A DNA stretch of 64,000 nt from contig DJVJ01000014.1 of NCBI GenBank assembly GCA_002441135.1, positions 1 through 64,000 of the forward strand, written 5' to 3'. This document shows positions 54,885 through 62,848 of this stretch, in pieces. Every line of letters starts with the position of its first letter. Within the stretch, counting starts at the first letter, position 1. Origin of the DNA: Caryophanales bacterium UBA6259. Its GTDB lineage: Bacteria > Bacillota > Bacilli > Tepidibacillales > Tepidibacillaceae. The position numbers and the translations under genes are program-made. A model generated the notes under the pieces. It was not told the origin of the DNA. It saw only the letters and a program-made list of their open reading frames with translations, and searched no databases.

Positions 54885-55358
54885 ATGCAGAATAACAGAA
54901 TTCAAATGATACAATTCGAAATTAATTATACAACGAATGAAGTAAATAACTACATGCGGATGCTATACCAAGTTGGAGATATTTACAATAAAAACATCCT
55001 ATTAAACCATTTATGGGAGAAGGTAAACTATTTAGGATATTTAAACCAATTGATGACCACCTATATTCCTCAATCCCAACTTCCACAAAAACCTTCGCCA
55101 ACTGTTCCTAATATAACTGTTCCTAATAAGACCTTCACAAAAGAAGAACTTGCCAAAGTTACTGGTAAAAATGGAAATCCCGCTTATATTGCTGTAAATG
55201 GGGTTGTTTACGATGTTACCAATAATGCAGCATGGGCTGCAGCAACTCATTTTGGCTTGTCTGCTGGAAATGACCTTACACAGGAGTTTAAATCCTGTCA
55301 TCCGAGCGGGCAAAGAATATTGGATCAATTATCTGTTGTTGGGAGGCTGGTATTATAA
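54885..55358 (+). CDS. Cytochrome b5-like heme-binding protein linked to hydrogenase
   Basis: A 157-residue protein: a helical N-terminal part (about 5-60), a Pro-rich linker (62-82) and a cytochrome b5-like domain (83-157) starting FTKEELAKVTGKNGNPAYIAV. Two His, His122 (AATHFG) and His139 (SCHPSG), are the candidate axial heme ligands. No signal peptide or membrane helix, so it is cytosolic. AAGGAGG precedes the ATG. Its stop overlaps the start region of the hydrogenase small subunit, suggesting coupled synthesis and a role as electron partner (inference). Confidence 0.85.
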   Translation: MQNNRIQMIQFEINYTTNEVNNYMRMLYQVGDIYNKNILLNHLWEKVNYLGYLNQLMTTYIPQSQLPQKPSPTVPNITVPNKTFTKEELAKVTGKNGNPAYIAVNGVVYDVTNNAAWAAATHFGLSAGNDLTQEFKSCHPSGQRILDQLSVVGRLVL

Positions 55359-56257
55359 AACGGGAAATTTTACCTCCAGAAGTAAATCAGCAGTGTTCCA
55401 CTGCAAAGGGAATTATTCAGACCACCATTGCTGCTATTAACCAAAGTAAAATAACAAAGAAAAAACTAGTTTGGCTTGAATTAACAGGGTGCTCCGGAAA
55501 TATTATTTCACTATTAAATGGTACAAATCCAGATGTTGAATTTCTTATTACTACAATGACAGAGCTTGTTTATAGTAATAGTTTAATGGCTGCTGAAGGG
55601 GAAAGAGCAATCCAAAAATTGATGGATTTAGTAAATAGTGATGAAGAGTTTATTCTTGCAGTAGAAGGAGCAATCGCCACTAAAAATGATGGTTTATTTA
55701 ATATTATTGGTCGGTGGCAAGGGGAGCCATTGACAGCGTTAAAGGCGGCCAAAATGTTAGGTGAAAAAGCGATGCATATTATTGCTGTCGGTGCCTGTGC
55801 AACACATGGAGGTTTTTCTGCAGCTAAACCAAATCCTTCTGGTTCTGTTGGCTTGCAAACCATTTTACCAGATAAAAAAGTGATTAAGCTTCCAGGATGT
55901 CCAACCCATCCAGATTGGTTTTTAGGAACCCTAGCAAGTCTTCTGATGTACGGAGAAATTGAATTAGACCGCCGAGATCGTCCTCTTTTATTTTACAGTA
56001 CTACCATTCATGATCGTTGTCCAAGAAGGACCTATTTTAATCAAGGAATTTTTGCCAAAAAGCTAGGAGAAAAAACTTGTCTATTTAAATTAGGCTGCCG
56101 TGGTCCTGTTACTAGAACGGACTGTCCTACTAGACAATGGGATGGTTATGTCAATTGGCCAATTGGAGCAGATACGCCATGTATCGGTTGTGCGCAATTT
56201 GGATTTCCGGACCAAATGTCACCTTTTATAAGTTTTGATACAACGGAGGAATCATAA
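55355..56257 (+). CDS. [NiFe] hydrogenase small subunit, non-canonical (ATA) start
   Basis: A 300-residue Fe-S subunit that carries electrons from the active site. Cys46 (TGCSGN), Cys148, Cys182; His219/Cys222/Cys242/Cys248; Cys257/Cys276/Cys279 (TPCIGCAQFGFPD) are the cluster ligands seen. There is no Tat signal. The frame has no ATG, GTG or TTG before codon 68, although conserved residues (Cys46) lie earlier. GGGAGG (55341-55346) is eight bases before ATA 55355, where ATAA replaces the usual ATGA stop/start overlap; ATT 55352 is the alternative. Starting at ATG 55556 would remove the proximal cluster region. Confidence 0.88.
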   Translation: MKREILPPEVNQQCSTAKGIIQTTIAAINQSKITKKKLVWLELTGCSGNIISLLNGTNPDVEFLITTMTELVYSNSLMAAEGERAIQKLMDLVNSDEEFILAVEGAIATKNDGLFNIIGRWQGEPLTALKAAKMLGEKAMHIIAVGACATHGGFSAAKPNPSGSVGLQTILPDKKVIKLPGCPTHPDWFLGTLASLLMYGEIELDRRDRPLLFYSTTIHDRCPRRTYFNQGIFAKKLGEKTCLFKLGCRGPVTRTDCPTRQWDGYVNWPIGADTPCIGCAQFGFPDQMSPFISFDTTEES

Positions 56258-57676
56258 ATGGAAAAGATTATTGTGAACCCCGTAACGAGAATTAGTGGAT
56301 TTATGGAAATTGAAGTCCATGTTGAAAATAATGTAGTTGTGGATGCACAAACAAAAGGACTACTGCTAAGAGGCTTTGAGCAAATGTTAGTTGGTAGAAG
56401 TCCTTTCGACGCGGTTTATTTTACTCAACGAATTTGTGGTATTTGTTCAACTGCTCATGCAATGGCCTCTTCTTTAGCGTTAGAGGATGCATTACATATT
56501 CAAGTATCTGAACAAGGCAAATATTTACGAGATATACTGCATGGATGTGAATTCCTACAAAACCATATCCGACATTTTTACCAATATACCGTACCAGATT
56601 ATGTGAAGCTACCAACGGTTCATCCTCTTGATAATGAACATGATGATTATCGATTGCCAGAAAAAATTAACAAGAGAATTTCGGATAATTATTTTAAATC
56701 GTTAAAGGTTAGTCGTTTGGCTCATGAAATGTTAAGTGTATTAGGGGGAAAAGCTCCTCATAATCATGGGATCTTTGTTGGAGGAATTGCTGCTGCAGCA
56801 ACAACCGATAAGATTATAAAGATGAAATCCTTACTTCAGGAGATTTTAGTTTTTATAAATGAGCAGATGCTTCCTGATGCTTATTCCATTGCAGAATATT
56901 ATCCAGATTATTTTAAAATGGGAAATAGCTTTGGAAATCTCTTGAGCTTCGGAGTCTTTAACCACTATAAGGAATTAGGAACTCTATATGTTGATCCTCT
57001 TGTATTTACTGTGAATAAGGATGGAAAAGGAGGTATTATTAAACCATTTAACCAGAAGAATTTAACAGAGAATATTGATTATTCTTGGTATAAAGGGGCG
57101 AAGAATGAATATACCCCAACAGAAATTACTACTACACCCGATATGAGTAATCCAAAAGCTTATTCCTGGGTTAAGGCACCTAGATATAACAATCTTCCTT
57201 ACGAGGTTGGACCACTCGCAAGATTATGGCTTACTGGAGAATACCGGAATGGACTTTCTGCGATGGATCGTACATTAGCTCGTGCAATTGAAGCGAAGAA
57301 GATTGCAGAGATATTAACAATATTACTTGATTCACTCCTTCCAAACATTTTTGTTCAAGAAAAGTATGAAGCTCCGCAGCATGCAGAGGGCTCTGGCTTG
57401 ATTGATACAACAAGAGGTGCGCTTGGGCACTGGTTAAAAATCGAAAATAAAGTCATTTCTTTTTATCAAATAATTACCCCTTCAGCATGGGATTTTTCTA
57501 CAAGGGACACAAACTATCGAGGCACTGCTGAGGAGGCGGTAATTGGTACAAAAATCAGGGATATGAAGCAGCCAGTAGAACTTGGACGTATTCTTCGCTC
57601 CTTTGATCCATGTATGTCTTGTGCAACCCATGTTTATAGTCCAGGACATGAAACAACCACAATAAGGATTTTATAA
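56258..57676 (+). CDS. [NiFe] hydrogenase large (catalytic) subunit
   Basis: A 472-residue subunit with the Ni-Fe site: Cys60/Cys63 in RICGIC and Cys452/Cys455 in DPCMSC. The magnesium-site Glu41 (RGFE) is present. The N-terminal motif reads RISGFMEIE where most enzymes have RIEGH; the usual proton-transfer Glu is replaced by Ser13. The protease should cut after His458, removing 14 residues. GGAGG is eight bases before the ATG, directly after the small subunit stop. It is probably a soluble H2-uptake or sensor-type enzyme (inference). Confidence 0.94.
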   Translation: MEKIIVNPVTRISGFMEIEVHVENNVVVDAQTKGLLLRGFEQMLVGRSPFDAVYFTQRICGICSTAHAMASSLALEDALHIQVSEQGKYLRDILHGCEFLQNHIRHFYQYTVPDYVKLPTVHPLDNEHDDYRLPEKINKRISDNYFKSLKVSRLAHEMLSVLGGKAPHNHGIFVGGIAAAATTDKIIKMKSLLQEILVFINEQMLPDAYSIAEYYPDYFKMGNSFGNLLSFGVFNHYKELGTLYVDPLVFTVNKDGKGGIIKPFNQKNLTENIDYSWYKGAKNEYTPTEITTTPDMSNPKAYSWVKAPRYNNLPYEVGPLARLWLTGEYRNGLSAMDRTLARAIEAKKIAEILTILLDSLLPNIFVQEKYEAPQHAEGSGLIDTTRGALGHWLKIENKVISFYQIITPSAWDFSTRDTNYRGTAEEAVIGTKIRDMKQPVELGRILRSFDPCMSCATHVYSPGHETTTIRIL

Positions 57677-57677
57677 A

Positions 57678-58142
57678 ATGAACAGTACTAAAATTACAAT
57701 ACTAGGTATAGGAAATCGATTGATGATGGATGATGGGGTAGGGATTATTCTAGTGGAGGAACTGATGAAGGATAACACATTTAATCAGTTCGACCATGTC
57801 CAATATGTAGTTGGAGAATCTGATATCGAGTTTTGCCTTGATATAATAGATCAATCCGATTTCACCATAATTATAGATGCGATGAATACAGGTGACATTC
57901 TAGGTAAAGTAACGTCCATTCCTTTTGAGGATATAGCTATTCATAAACTTGGAATATCTCCACATGACCAACATCTGTTTCTCTCCATTTCACAGGCTAG
58001 TCATTTAAAGGGAGTGGTCATTGGTATAGAGATAGAGGAGATAGAGTTTTACTATGGTCTAAGTACTCAATTGCAAAGCAAGCTGACATGTGTAAAAAAT
58101 GAAGTAGTAGAGGCGATAGAATTGATATTGCTTAAATATTAA
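57678..58142 (+). CDS. Hydrogenase maturation protease (HyaD/HybD family)
   Basis: A 154-residue endopeptidase that removes the C-terminal tail of the large subunit after nickel insertion. GIGNRLMMDDGVG (10-22), Asp67 in IIIDAMNTG and His96 in SPHDQH correspond to the nickel-binding residues of HybD. It starts one base after the large subunit stop and ends the hydrogenase operon. Confidence 0.92.
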   Translation: MNSTKITILGIGNRLMMDDGVGIILVEELMKDNTFNQFDHVQYVVGESDIEFCLDIIDQSDFTIIIDAMNTGDILGKVTSIPFEDIAIHKLGISPHDQHLFLSISQASHLKGVVIGIEIEEIEFYYGLSTQLQSKLTCVKNEVVEAIELILLKY

Positions 58143-58145
58143 CAG

Positions 58146-58178
58146 CGTTTCTTCAAATATGAAGAAACGTTTTGTTTT
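58146..58178 (+). terminator. Terminator of the hydrogenase operon
   Basis: CGTTTCTTCA (58146-58155) pairs with TGAAGAAACG (58160-58169), followed by a T-rich tail. Confidence 0.88.
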
Positions 58179-58285
58179 ACTTTCGCTATAGAATTGGAGA
58201 CAAGCCAAGTTTTTCTAATTATGATAAAATAAAAGTAGAGTAGAGACCCATATGCTAAATAACGTTTTGAATGAGGAGGACTCTC

Positions 58286-59353
58286 ATGAAAATTAATGGA
58301 AGGTTTTATGAATGGTTCGCTAGTCGATTAAAGATTCATCAAGAGCTTGGTGAAATTTCGAGTGAGCAAGTCCATCAAATACTTTCTCACTATGAGGTAA
58401 AGCAGTTTAGTTTTATCCGTATACTTGTCACCCTAGGAGCTATACTAATTGGGTTTGGTGTATTATCGTTTATTGCAAGTAACTGGGAGACATTAGGGAA
58501 ACCGATGCGTCTAGGACTAATTTTTGCAAGTTATAGTATATCATTATTCACCGGATTTAAGCTAAGAGATAATTTACCGAAAACTAGTAGAAGTCTTATT
58601 TACCTAGCAATGATAATTTATGGTGCAGGGATCTTTTTAATCGGTCAAATGTTTCACTTTGCAGGGCATTTTAGTGGTGCATTTTTACTTTGGGCAATTG
58701 GGATTATTCCAATTTCCATTTATTTGAAGGATGAATTATTATTTCTATTTGCACAAATATTAACGTTTGTGTATTTTGATGGATCACTTTTTGAATCGCA
58801 TCCTTACTGGATTTATGCTCTTATTGTATTATTTTACTTGGTGCAGCGGTATTTTTCTGCGATTCACTTATTTATCACCAATGCCCTTGTGATTAATTGG
58901 TTGATTTATATGATGGCAGAGACCCTTGATATCGAAGTAATTTTAATTCTTTTCACCTTATTTTTCCTTGGTATTGGATTGTTTTTCTATAAATTTACCA
59001 ATTCTTCCTATGTGTTTAAAATTCAAGGAGCGTTACTGTTTGGAATCACTGGATTTATTTTAACCTTTAAAGATGTCTGGTACTATTCAATGGCGATCAA
59101 AATAGCTCAACCAGGTAGTATCATATTTTCTATTATATTTCTAATGTTTTTGCTTTTCTTAATCCGAAAGGAAAATTTGTTTGCTCTCGCATTATTTGGT
59201 GTCATCATTATTCGCTTTTACTTTGATACGATGTATGATTTTATGCCGAAATCCTTATTCTTTTTAACGAGTGGATTAATATTACTCTTCTTTGGCTACT
59301 ATTTTGAACGGAAACGTAAAGAGATAAGGAAGGGAAGTGATAGCCATGAGTAA
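58286..59353 (+). CDS. DUF2157 membrane protein
   Basis: A 355-residue protein with a short cytosolic N-terminus (about 1-45) and about ten helices; the start region (ILVTLGAILIGFGVLSFIASNWE) is the DUF2157 signature. The function is unknown. ATG 58286 follows GAGGAGG; an in-frame ATG at 58271 precedes the site. It overlaps the GDYXXLXY gene by 8 bases; the two families are regularly paired and likely form one envelope system. Confidence 0.83.
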   Translation: MKINGRFYEWFASRLKIHQELGEISSEQVHQILSHYEVKQFSFIRILVTLGAILIGFGVLSFIASNWETLGKPMRLGLIFASYSISLFTGFKLRDNLPKTSRSLIYLAMIIYGAGIFLIGQMFHFAGHFSGAFLLWAIGIIPISIYLKDELLFLFAQILTFVYFDGSLFESHPYWIYALIVLFYLVQRYFSAIHLFITNALVINWLIYMMAETLDIEVILILFTLFFLGIGLFFYKFTNSSYVFKIQGALLFGITGFILTFKDVWYYSMAIKIAQPGSIIFSIIFLMFLLFLIRKENLFALALFGVIIIRFYFDTMYDFMPKSLFFLTSGLILLFFGYYFERKRKEIRKGSDSHE

Positions 59354-59897
59354 AAAATTATTTTTCAGCTTTGCCATCACACTTCCAATCATTATTTTAA
59401 TGGGATTGCTTTATACTCCGTTGATGACCTATGTACTCGGGGATGAAATCGTACTAAAAACAGTGCCTTTAGATCCAAGAGATCCCTTTCGAGGAGATTA
59501 TGTTCGACTTAATTTTGAAATCAATCAAATAAACAGTAGTTTGATTGATAAAAGCGTGTTTGAAAATGCGGAAAAAAATAATAGAAAACGATCAATCCGT
59601 GTGTATGTGTGGCTAGATACCATATCTGGAGTAGACGAAGTAGTGCGTGTCTCTCTTGACAAGCCTGAAAACAATCGTTTTTTAAGCGGACAAATTTCAA
59701 CCTACTTCTTAACCGATAATTATTATCGTGTAGATCAAGAAAAAATTCAAGTTAAATACTCACTCGATCGCTATTTTGTCCCAGAAAATACAGGAACTGA
59801 ACTTGAAGATTTAGCTCGAAGTGGGGACCTGTATGTAAAGGTGAAAGTATATCATGGGTATCCAGTCATCATCGAGACTTTGACAAAAACACCTTGA
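59346..59897 (+). CDS. GDYXXLXY domain protein
   Basis: A 183-residue protein with an N-terminal signal anchor (about 6-28) and an extracytoplasmic domain carrying the family motif in PLDPRDPFRGDYVRLNFEI. Unknown function; it is the usual partner of DUF2157 proteins. ATG 59346 lies inside the end of the upstream gene after GGGAAGTG. Weak conservation beyond the motif. Confidence 0.82.
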   Translation: MSKKLFFSFAITLPIIILMGLLYTPLMTYVLGDEIVLKTVPLDPRDPFRGDYVRLNFEINQINSSLIDKSVFENAEKNNRKRSIRVYVWLDTISGVDEVVRVSLDKPENNRFLSGQISTYFLTDNYYRVDQEKIQVKYSLDRYFVPENTGTELEDLARSGDLYVKVKVYHGYPVIIETLTKTP

Positions 59898-59957
59898 TTT
59901 TTATCGTTTGTTACTATGTCAATAGAGATTGTTCGACTTATTTAAGGAGGAAGGAAT

Positions 59958-60953
59958 ATGAAAGCATTTGTTCATGAAGGAGAAGCAGGTTTAATTGGCG
60001 CAAAATATATAGATATAGAGGAAAAACACCCTTCAAATAAAGAAGTAAAAGTCAGATTGAAATATGCAGGTTTAAATCATCGTGATTTATTTGTACTTTA
60101 TCGCCATGGAGTAAATGACCCAGCTTTAATTATTGGTTCTGATGGAGCGGGTGTAATTGAGGAAATAGGTTCTGAGGTATCTGGTTTTCAAATTGGTGAT
60201 GAAGTGGTGATTAACCCAAGCTTAGGATGGAAAGATAAGAGCGATGCTCCACCAGAGGGATTTCAAATTTTAGGGTTACCAGATCATGGAACGTTTGCCG
60301 AAAAAATAGTCATTTCTGCAGAGAATATTGAATTAAAGCCAGATCATTTGAGTTGGGAGGAGGCAGGAGTATTACCATTAGCGGCATTAACAGCTTATCG
60401 AGCTCTTTTTACTAGAGCAAAAGTAAAATCGACAGACACAATTCTTTTGCCTGGTGTTGGAAGTGGAGCTGTCACATATCTCCTCCTATTTTCTAAAGCA
60501 ATCGGTGCACGTGTTATTGTAACCTCTCGTTCTGAATTAAAAAGACAGAAGGCATTAGAACTAGGTGCAGATGTTGCATTAGATAGTAATAGTGATTGGG
60601 AAGAAGCTTTAAAAGGGGAAAAGGTGGATGTGGTTATTGAAACAGTAGGTGCAGCAACCTTTAATAAATCAATCAAGCAACTTCGGAATGGGGGCACTAT
60701 TGTTACTTTTGGTGCTTCTGCAGGTGATGTAGTTGATTTGGATCTTCGTAGCTTTTTCTATGGGCAATTGAATTTACTTGGTACAACGATGGGAAGCAGT
60801 GAGGAATTTAAAGAGATGCTAGACTTTGTTAGTAAACACAAAATCAAACCTGTAATTGACAAAGTATTTGAGCTAAGTGAAGTGGACCAAGCATTAAAGC
60901 GAATGGATGAAGCAGAACAGTTTGGTAAGATTGCCATTCGAATTAGTGAGTGA
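59958..60953 (+). CDS. Zinc-type alcohol dehydrogenase-like protein (YogA-like MDR)
   Basis: A 331-residue medium-chain dehydrogenase/reductase. GSDGAGVIEEIG (about 60-71) and the nucleotide loop LLPGVGSGAVTYLL are visible. The catalytic zinc Cys is replaced (LNHRD instead of CGSD) and the structural zinc cysteines are missing, so it is zinc-independent and more like quinone or enoyl reductases, such as YogA. AAGGAGG precedes the ATG. Substrate unknown. Single gene with its own terminator. Confidence 0.83.
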   Translation: MKAFVHEGEAGLIGAKYIDIEEKHPSNKEVKVRLKYAGLNHRDLFVLYRHGVNDPALIIGSDGAGVIEEIGSEVSGFQIGDEVVINPSLGWKDKSDAPPEGFQILGLPDHGTFAEKIVISAENIELKPDHLSWEEAGVLPLAALTAYRALFTRAKVKSTDTILLPGVGSGAVTYLLLFSKAIGARVIVTSRSELKRQKALELGADVALDSNSDWEEALKGEKVDVVIETVGAATFNKSIKQLRNGGTIVTFGASAGDVVDLDLRSFFYGQLNLLGTTMGSSEEFKEMLDFVSKHKIKPVIDKVFELSEVDQALKRMDEAEQFGKIAIRISE

Positions 60954-60984
60954 TACAGTGATATAAAAAAGTTGATAAAATTTT

Positions 60985-61022
60985 AAGGCAAGGGAAGATA
61001 ATATTCTCTTGCCTTTGTTTTA
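60985..61022. terminator. Terminator between convergent genes
   Basis: AAGGCAAGGGAA (60985-60996) pairs with TTCTCTTGCCTT (61004-61015) with one wobble, followed by T residues. Confidence 0.82.
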
Positions 61023-61036
61023 TCGTTAAATATGCT

Positions 61037-62599
61037 TTAGTGATTTTCAGTAATTCGGTCTAACGATTTTTCTGCAGGACCTTCTACTACTTCCCCAGTA
61101 TAAGAGAATCTAGATCCATGACATGGACAATCCCATGTTCGTTCTCCACTATTCCAATTCAACTCACAACCTAAATGTGTACAAGTGGTATCAACAATAT
61201 AAAGCTTGCCATGATTATCACGATACGCACCAGCTCGTTTACCATTTATAGAAACTACTCCACCTTCATCCTTATCTAAATCCTCAGGAGCTTTTTTTGG
61301 ACTTTCGAGTTTACCACTTATCAAGTGCTTTGCAACATCCATATTTATACTAATGAATTTTCTAAGGCTTGGGTCCATATAGAACCTAGATGGGCTATAT
61401 AATTCTTGATATGGATTTTCTCTTTTAAAAATAAGATCGGTCATCAGTAAAGCGGCAGCTGTACTATTTGTCATTCCCCATTTACGATATCCAGTGGCTA
61501 CTAATATGTTATTTTGATTGGCTGTAAGATAACCAACATAAGGAACTTTATCAAGGGTAGTTAAATCCTGTGTAGACCACCGATAATTAGCCTCATTTAT
61601 CCCAAAGGTCTTTTCACCAAAGTCTTGTAATGCGTTATAATGCTTCATTTCATTATTGCTTTGACCTGTTTTATGACTTTCCCCAATAACGAGTACCAAT
61701 TTCTCCCCATTATTTTTAGTATAGCGTAAAGATCTAGTTGGATTTTCAGCGTTAATGTACATACCTTCTGTGTATTCTTTATTTGTTTTTACACCTAAGA
61801 CATATGCTCGCTCTGCATACATTCTAGAAAAATAAAGTCCTCGAATCCCGTAAAAAGGAAAATGTGAAGCAATAACAACATAATTTGCTTTGATTTTATT
61901 GCCTTCTCTAGTAATAACAGTAGGTCGAGCTCCTTCTTCAATGTCTACTGCTACAGTATTTTCATAGATAACACCACCTTGCTTAATATAATCATCTGTA
62001 AGGTGGTACAAATACTTGAGGGGATGGAATTGAGCTTGGTTTTTCATTACTAGTGCAGCTTTAACTGGAAGGTTTTCAATAGGAAGTTTTTCTAACAAAT
62101 CCCCATTAATTCCTAAGGTTTGATATGCTTCAAATTCAGTTTGAAGCTTACTAACATATTGATCTGAGTTAGTATAAATGTAGGCATCCTGTTCTGAAAA
62201 GTCACATTCTATTTTTTTTTCTTTAATCGTCTTGCGAATAAAACTTAATGCTTCGGTATTTGCATTGTAATAAAGTTGAGCTATTTCCTTACCCATATGC
62301 TGAATAAGTTCATCATAGATTAAGTCATGCTGGGCTGTTACTTTTGCAGTGGTATGTGCGGTTGTTCCATGTAGGATTTTATCGGCTTCAATAATTGCAG
62401 TCTTTTGTCCTTCTTTGCTTAAGAGGAAAGCAGTTGTAATTCCTGTGATTCCTCCACCTACAATTACAACGTCAACGTCAATATCCTCATTCAGCTTATC
62501 GAATGATTTATAGTCAGTGGAATCTAGCCAGTATGGTGAATTAGATGTTGGTAATTCTTTAGAGGAAGAATAGTTCTTATTGTTATTGTCATTTACCAT
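61037..62599 (-). CDS. FAD-dependent oxidoreductase with C-terminal Rieske domain (YhfW-like)
   Basis: A 520-residue fusion: a DAO-type FAD domain (about 40-410) with VVIVGGGITGITTAFLL (44-60), and a Rieske domain (about 440-515) with CTHLGC and CPCHGS, which binds a [2Fe-2S] cluster through two Cys and two His. This matches Bacillus YhfW. It probably transfers electrons from amine or amino-acid-type substrates; the substrate is not known. AGGAGG precedes the ATG. Confidence 0.85.
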   Translation of the reverse strand: MVNDNNNKNYSSSKELPTSNSPYWLDSTDYKSFDKLNEDIDVDVVIVGGGITGITTAFLLSKEGQKTAIIEADKILHGTTAHTTAKVTAQHDLIYDELIQHMGKEIAQLYYNANTEALSFIRKTIKEKKIECDFSEQDAYIYTNSDQYVSKLQTEFEAYQTLGINGDLLEKLPIENLPVKAALVMKNQAQFHPLKYLYHLTDDYIKQGGVIYENTVAVDIEEGARPTVITREGNKIKANYVVIASHFPFYGIRGLYFSRMYAERAYVLGVKTNKEYTEGMYINAENPTRSLRYTKNNGEKLVLVIGESHKTGQSNNEMKHYNALQDFGEKTFGINEANYRWSTQDLTTLDKVPYVGYLTANQNNILVATGYRKWGMTNSTAAALLMTDLIFKRENPYQELYSPSRFYMDPSLRKFISINMDVAKHLISGKLESPKKAPEDLDKDEGGVVSINGKRAGAYRDNHGKLYIVDTTCTHLGCELNWNSGERTWDCPCHGSRFSYTGEVVEGPAEKSLDRITENH

Positions 62600-62848
62600 A
62601 AATACGCCTCCTATTTTAATTCATACTAAATAGTTTTTTCTAAAATCAAACTAAAAATGTATAACCTTGTTCTCATTTTATAGACCAAGGTTTTTATTAT
62701 TTCATAGGGGAGTATAATTTAGCGCTTTAACTTTTTAAAGGACATGCCTTTAGAATCATTTTTATAATATAAAGAATATTAAATAAAATATTACAATATA
62801 TTTTGTCAGGAATCCAAATTCCAATTATCTGAAAAGGAAGTGGTATTT

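Noticed and set aside
55335..55370. Programmed -1 frameshift fusing the cytochrome b5-like protein to the hydrogenase small subunit
   Set aside because: The reading frames differ by -1, but there is no X-XXY-YYZ slippery heptamer and a well-placed GGGAGG supports separate initiation at ATA 55355.
55556..56257. Small subunit starting at the first ATG (55556)
   Set aside because: This would delete TGCSGN and the N-terminal flavodoxin-like fold, which are conserved and encoded upstream in the same frame.
57600..57640. Selenocysteine in the hydrogenase large subunit
   Set aside because: The C-terminal motif is DPCMSC encoded by TGT codons; no in-frame TGA is present.
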